A model generated the notes under the pieces. The model saw only the letters and a program-made list of their open reading frames with translations. It was not told the DNA's origin and ran no database searches. From DATMQA01 sp035566895 (GTDB lineage: Bacteria; Verrucomicrobiota; Verrucomicrobiia; Limisphaerales; UBA8199): a DNA stretch of 64,000 nucleotides. Made by a program: the position numbers and the translations under genes. This document shows positions 61,958 to 64,000 of the stretch, one piece after another. The stretch spans positions 18,251 to 82,250 of the forward strand of contig DATMQA010000118.1 of the NCBI GenBank assembly GCA_035566895.1, given 5' to 3'. Numbering within the stretch: the stretch's first letter is position 1; each line of letters opens with the position of its first letter.

Positions 61958-63160
61958 TTATGGGTAAAAGTTTACCGTTATTTCACGAGAAACTACCTTT
62001 CCAGTGGCTGTGTCCGTCACGGTGCATTGGAAAGTCCTGGTATTCCACGGGTATGGATTCTTAACCGTCAGATTCAAAGAAGCACCATTGATGGTAAAAG
62101 AGTAAAGCGCCGCAAACGTATCCAGCCCTGACGTAATCTGCTTGGTAATGGTGGATAACAACTGTCCAGTCGAAACATCGGTCCAAGCATACACAAATGG
62201 GCCGGTGCCTCCACTGGCGACCGCTTGAACGGTTCCTTGTTGCGGTGCGGTCAAGCCCAAGAAGGAGGCGGACAAAGCGGCGGGACTAAAGCTCACACTC
62301 AGGGGTAGCGGAGGTGGCGGAGGAGACGTTGCAGGAATGGTTTGGCGCAGGCGATAGAAACGCCGCGAGCCTGTGGCGGCGGTGGGGTCGGTGAATTGGA
62401 ACGTGCCGTTGGCGCTCACGGTCAGCGTGCCGTTGGTGGTCCAGTTTTGGAAATCGCTCGTCGCCATCACGGCATAGGCGTAACCCGCGGGCGCCGCGCC
62501 GGTGAGGACGGGCTGTTTGGCGTTGTTGACGGTCAACTGCAACGAGGCCATTGGAATGGTCGCGATCTGGCGCAAGCGATAGAAACGCATCGAGCTCGTG
62601 GCGGCGGCCGGGTCGGTGAAATGGAAGGTGCCATTGGTGCTCACGATCAGAGTGCCGATGGTCGTCCAGGTTTGGAAATCGCTCGTCGCCATGACGGAAT
62701 AGGTGTAACCCGCGGGTGCGGCGCCGCTCAGGACAACCTGCCCGGAATGGTTCACGGATATCTGGGGCTGCGCGGCCGTGCCGACGGCACTCGGGACTGT
62801 GTAACTAATCTCGCCGGAGAATGGGCTTTCGAGTTGATTCAAGTCGTAGGATGTGACCGCAAAATAGCAAGTCACACCAGCGGTAAGATTGCTGACGGTG
62901 ATGCTGGTGGCCTTTCCGACATTGTTGGTGATCGAGTAGCTCTGACTCGCGAGCCCTTGGTACAGTTTATAGCCGGTGACGGCAGGGTCCGGGCTGGGGT
63001 CCCAGGCAAGGGTCACGGTACTTTGAGCCTGCAAAGCCGTACCTATGCCAGACAGCGCCAGGCAGCCCGCTGTCAGGAACGCTACTATGTTGACTTTTCT
63101 CCTACGGCCGATCACGCGTTCACTGTTACGACGCGCATGACGTCGACGCGACAGGAACAT
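61958..63160 (-). CDS. Secreted FN3 protein with duplicated RFYR modules
   Basis: A 400-residue exported protein. A basic leader (MFLSRRRHARRNSERVIGRR) precedes the signal, ending TALQAQ. An FN3-like domain (STVTLAWDPSPDPAVTGYKL, about residues 47-120) is followed by two nearly identical modules (YSVMATSDFQTWTTIG... and YAVMATSDFQNWTTNG..., each ending RFYRLRQ). A Pro-rich linker and a C-terminal PKD/Ig-like domain follow. It belongs with the two secreted proteins downstream. Function is unknown; surface attachment is plausible. Confidence 0.75.
   Translation of the reverse strand: MFLSRRRHARRNSERVIGRRRKVNIVAFLTAGCLALSGIGTALQAQSTVTLAWDPSPDPAVTGYKLYQGLASQSYSITNNVGKATSITVSNLTAGVTCYFAVTSYDLNQLESPFSGEISYTVPSAVGTAAQPQISVNHSGQVVLSGAAPAGYTYSVMATSDFQTWTTIGTLIVSTNGTFHFTDPAAATSSMRFYRLRQIATIPMASLQLTVNNAKQPVLTGAAPAGYAYAVMATSDFQNWTTNGTLTVSANGTFQFTDPTAATGSRRFYRLRQTIPATSPPPPPLPLSVSFSPAALSASFLGLTAPQQGTVQAVASGGTGPFVYAWTDVSTGQLLSTITKQITSGLDTFAALYSFTINGASLNLTVKNPYPWNTRTFQCTVTDTATGKVVSREITVNFYP
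62345..62734. repeat. Tandem duplication within the FN3 protein gene
   Basis: The segments 62345-62509 and 62570-62734 are near copies offset by 225 bases (75 codons), for example TGGAAATCGCTCGTCGCCAT in both. They encode the two RFYR-type modules of the protein at 61958. Confidence 0.7.
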
Positions 63161-63504
63161 TCCCTGGCGGCCCCTAGGAAACTCCTGGTGTCCCTAAATT
63201 TAAGCTGCGCCACCCACACCCGCGCTTTTCCCTCGCCTCGTCTTTCCAACGGGGCTAAGCCTGGGGCGCCAAGGCTACCCCGATTTGGCGCTCGTGCCGA
63301 CCCGCAGGAGTATGACGCGGAGACGGCTGGCGCAGTGAATTTTACGCCAGCCGTCCGAATACCCACATGGACAAAGCCCTCTTAACCACGGTGCACCCAT
63401 AGTGCACGGTAGGCTATTGATACATACGGTTTACATTATGTTTCCGCCTCTCAGAGTGGCGTTCCAGCCGCTTTTTACCGTAGCTTTGTGCGTTCGAGCG
63501 GCTT
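63161..63504. other. Intergenic region with inverted repeats
   Basis: 344 bases without a convincing gene. A perfect 11-base inverted repeat (GACGGCTGGCG at 63322-63332, inverted at 63345-63355) lies about 150 bases downstream of the glutamine synthetase stop. GTGCAC occurs twice around 63392-63409. AGCCGCT/AGCGGCT may form a longer-range stem just after the stop. Confidence 0.45.
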
Positions 63505-64000
63505 TTACACATCGTAGTAGAGAAAGAACTCGTACGGATGCGGGCGCAACCGCAACGCATCATGCTCTTTGCGCTTGGCCGCGATCCACATGTCCAAAAA
63601 GTCCATCGTGAACACGTCGCCTTTGAGCAGGAACTCATGGTCCTTCTCCAACGCCACAATCGCCTGCTCCAGGCTCCCCGGCACCTGCCGGATCTTCGCC
63701 ATCTCCTCCGGCGGCAACTCATACAGGTTCTTGTCCATCGGTTCGCCCGGGTCAATCTTGTTGAGCACCCCGTCCAACCCCGCCAGCAACATTGCCGCAA
63801 ACGCCACATACGGATTGGCCGCCGGGTCCGGCGGTCGATACTCGACGCGCTTGGCCTTGGGATTCTCGCTGTAAGTCGGTATCCGAATCGCCGCGCTGCG
63901 GTTCCTCGAGCTATACGCCAGGTTCACCGGTGCCTCATACCCGGGCACCAACCGCTTGTAACTGTTGGTCGTCGGACTGCAAAACGCGCACAGCGCATGG
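63505..64000 (-). CDS. glnA: Glutamine synthetase, C-terminal part (cut by window edge)
   Basis: The open frame from the right edge encodes the C-terminal 164 residues of a type I glutamine synthetase: FCSPTTNSYKRLVPGYEAPV, then NLAYSSRNRSAAIRIP, the RVEYRPPDPAANPYVAFAAM active-site segment and a tail ending PYEFFLYYDV. The enzyme makes glutamine from glutamate, ammonia and ATP. The start and catalytic N-terminal part lie beyond position 64000. The adenylylation-loop tyrosine (usually NLYxLPPEE) appears as YELPPEE at about 63725. Confidence 0.95.
   Translation of the reverse strand, partial: HALCAFCSPTTNSYKRLVPGYEAPVNLAYSSRNRSAAIRIPTYSENPKAKRVEYRPPDPAANPYVAFAAMLLAGLDGVLNKIDPGEPMDKNLYELPPEEMAKIRQVPGSLEQAIVALEKDHEFLLKGDVFTMDFLDMWIAAKRKEHDALRLRPHPYEFFLYYDV

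Noticed and set aside
1..64000. tRNA, rRNA or known riboswitch
   Set aside because: No T-loop word in a cloverleaf context or rRNA-like stretch was noticed. The region before gcvP was looked at for a glycine riboswitch and shows no tandem aptamer pattern.

Overview
The window looks like a chromosomal segment of a soil- or freshwater-type member of the Verrucomicrobiota, probably Pedosphaera/Limisphaera-like. This is inferred from gene content, not from a marker-gene tree. The evidence is the prepilin-type proteins with the LLVVIAIIAILASLLLPALA-type leader and an H-X9-DG-style tail, the Tat-exported Gfo/Idh/MocA dehydrogenase, LamG, Ig-like and beta-helix secreted proteins ending in an RFYR-type module, and the high G+C. 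No tRNA, rRNA, CRISPR array, phage or insertion sequence was recognised.

Layout. 1-1033: edge of a divergent exported protein and an AraC-type regulator. 1211-3853: TolQ/ExbB, ExbD, TonB-like and a second ExbD, an energy-transduction unit. 4168-10396: an outer-membrane porin followed by pstS-pstC-pstA-pstB-phoU, a phosphate uptake block. 10653-13171: Tat-exported oxidoreductase, a receiver-only response regulator and a zinc-ribbon membrane protein. 13430-15500: a frameshifted sigma-factor-like gene divergent from a small Gp27-like DNA-binding gene. 15833-22170: secA, a broken conserved gene, pdxH, an unknown gene and a PagL-like lipid A deacylase. 22175-28591 (minus strand): gyrB and gyrA with a Phd/VapC toxin-antitoxin module and a small gene between them. 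28875-31952 (minus): a coupled membrane protein, pseudopilin and ABC transporter unit. 32105-41357: methyltransferase, pseudopilin, gcvP, a CobA-HemD fusion, a secreted phosphoesterase and a Na+/H+ antiporter. 41549-47719: large LamG protein, secreted glycan-type enzyme, LD-carboxypeptidase. 47834-57700 (minus): a complete seven-gene chemosensory operon in Wsp gene order. 57925-63160 (minus): three secreted beta-rich proteins. 63505 to the end: the C-terminus of a glutamine synthetase.

The most striking system is the Wsp-type operon. The receptor, two CheW proteins, CheR-TPR, CheA-REC and CheB all occur in the canonical wspA-F order and are translationally coupled. The gene in the wspR position keeps a WspR-like receiver and linker, but the GGDEF diguanylate cyclase output is replaced by a histidine kinase with two further receivers. 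The expected c-di-GMP output is thus rewired into a phosphorelay.

A second signal is a set of short intergenic palindromic elements, about 60-160 bp long. They share an architecture (inverted arms built of degenerate short repeats, sitting on or just after a stop codon) but not an arm sequence. They lie in gaps of several operons, including pst, ABC and wsp. Two loci (13430-14361 and 19184-19815) show single-base frameshifts in otherwise conserved-looking genes; whether these are decay or assembly error cannot be told from the sequence alone.
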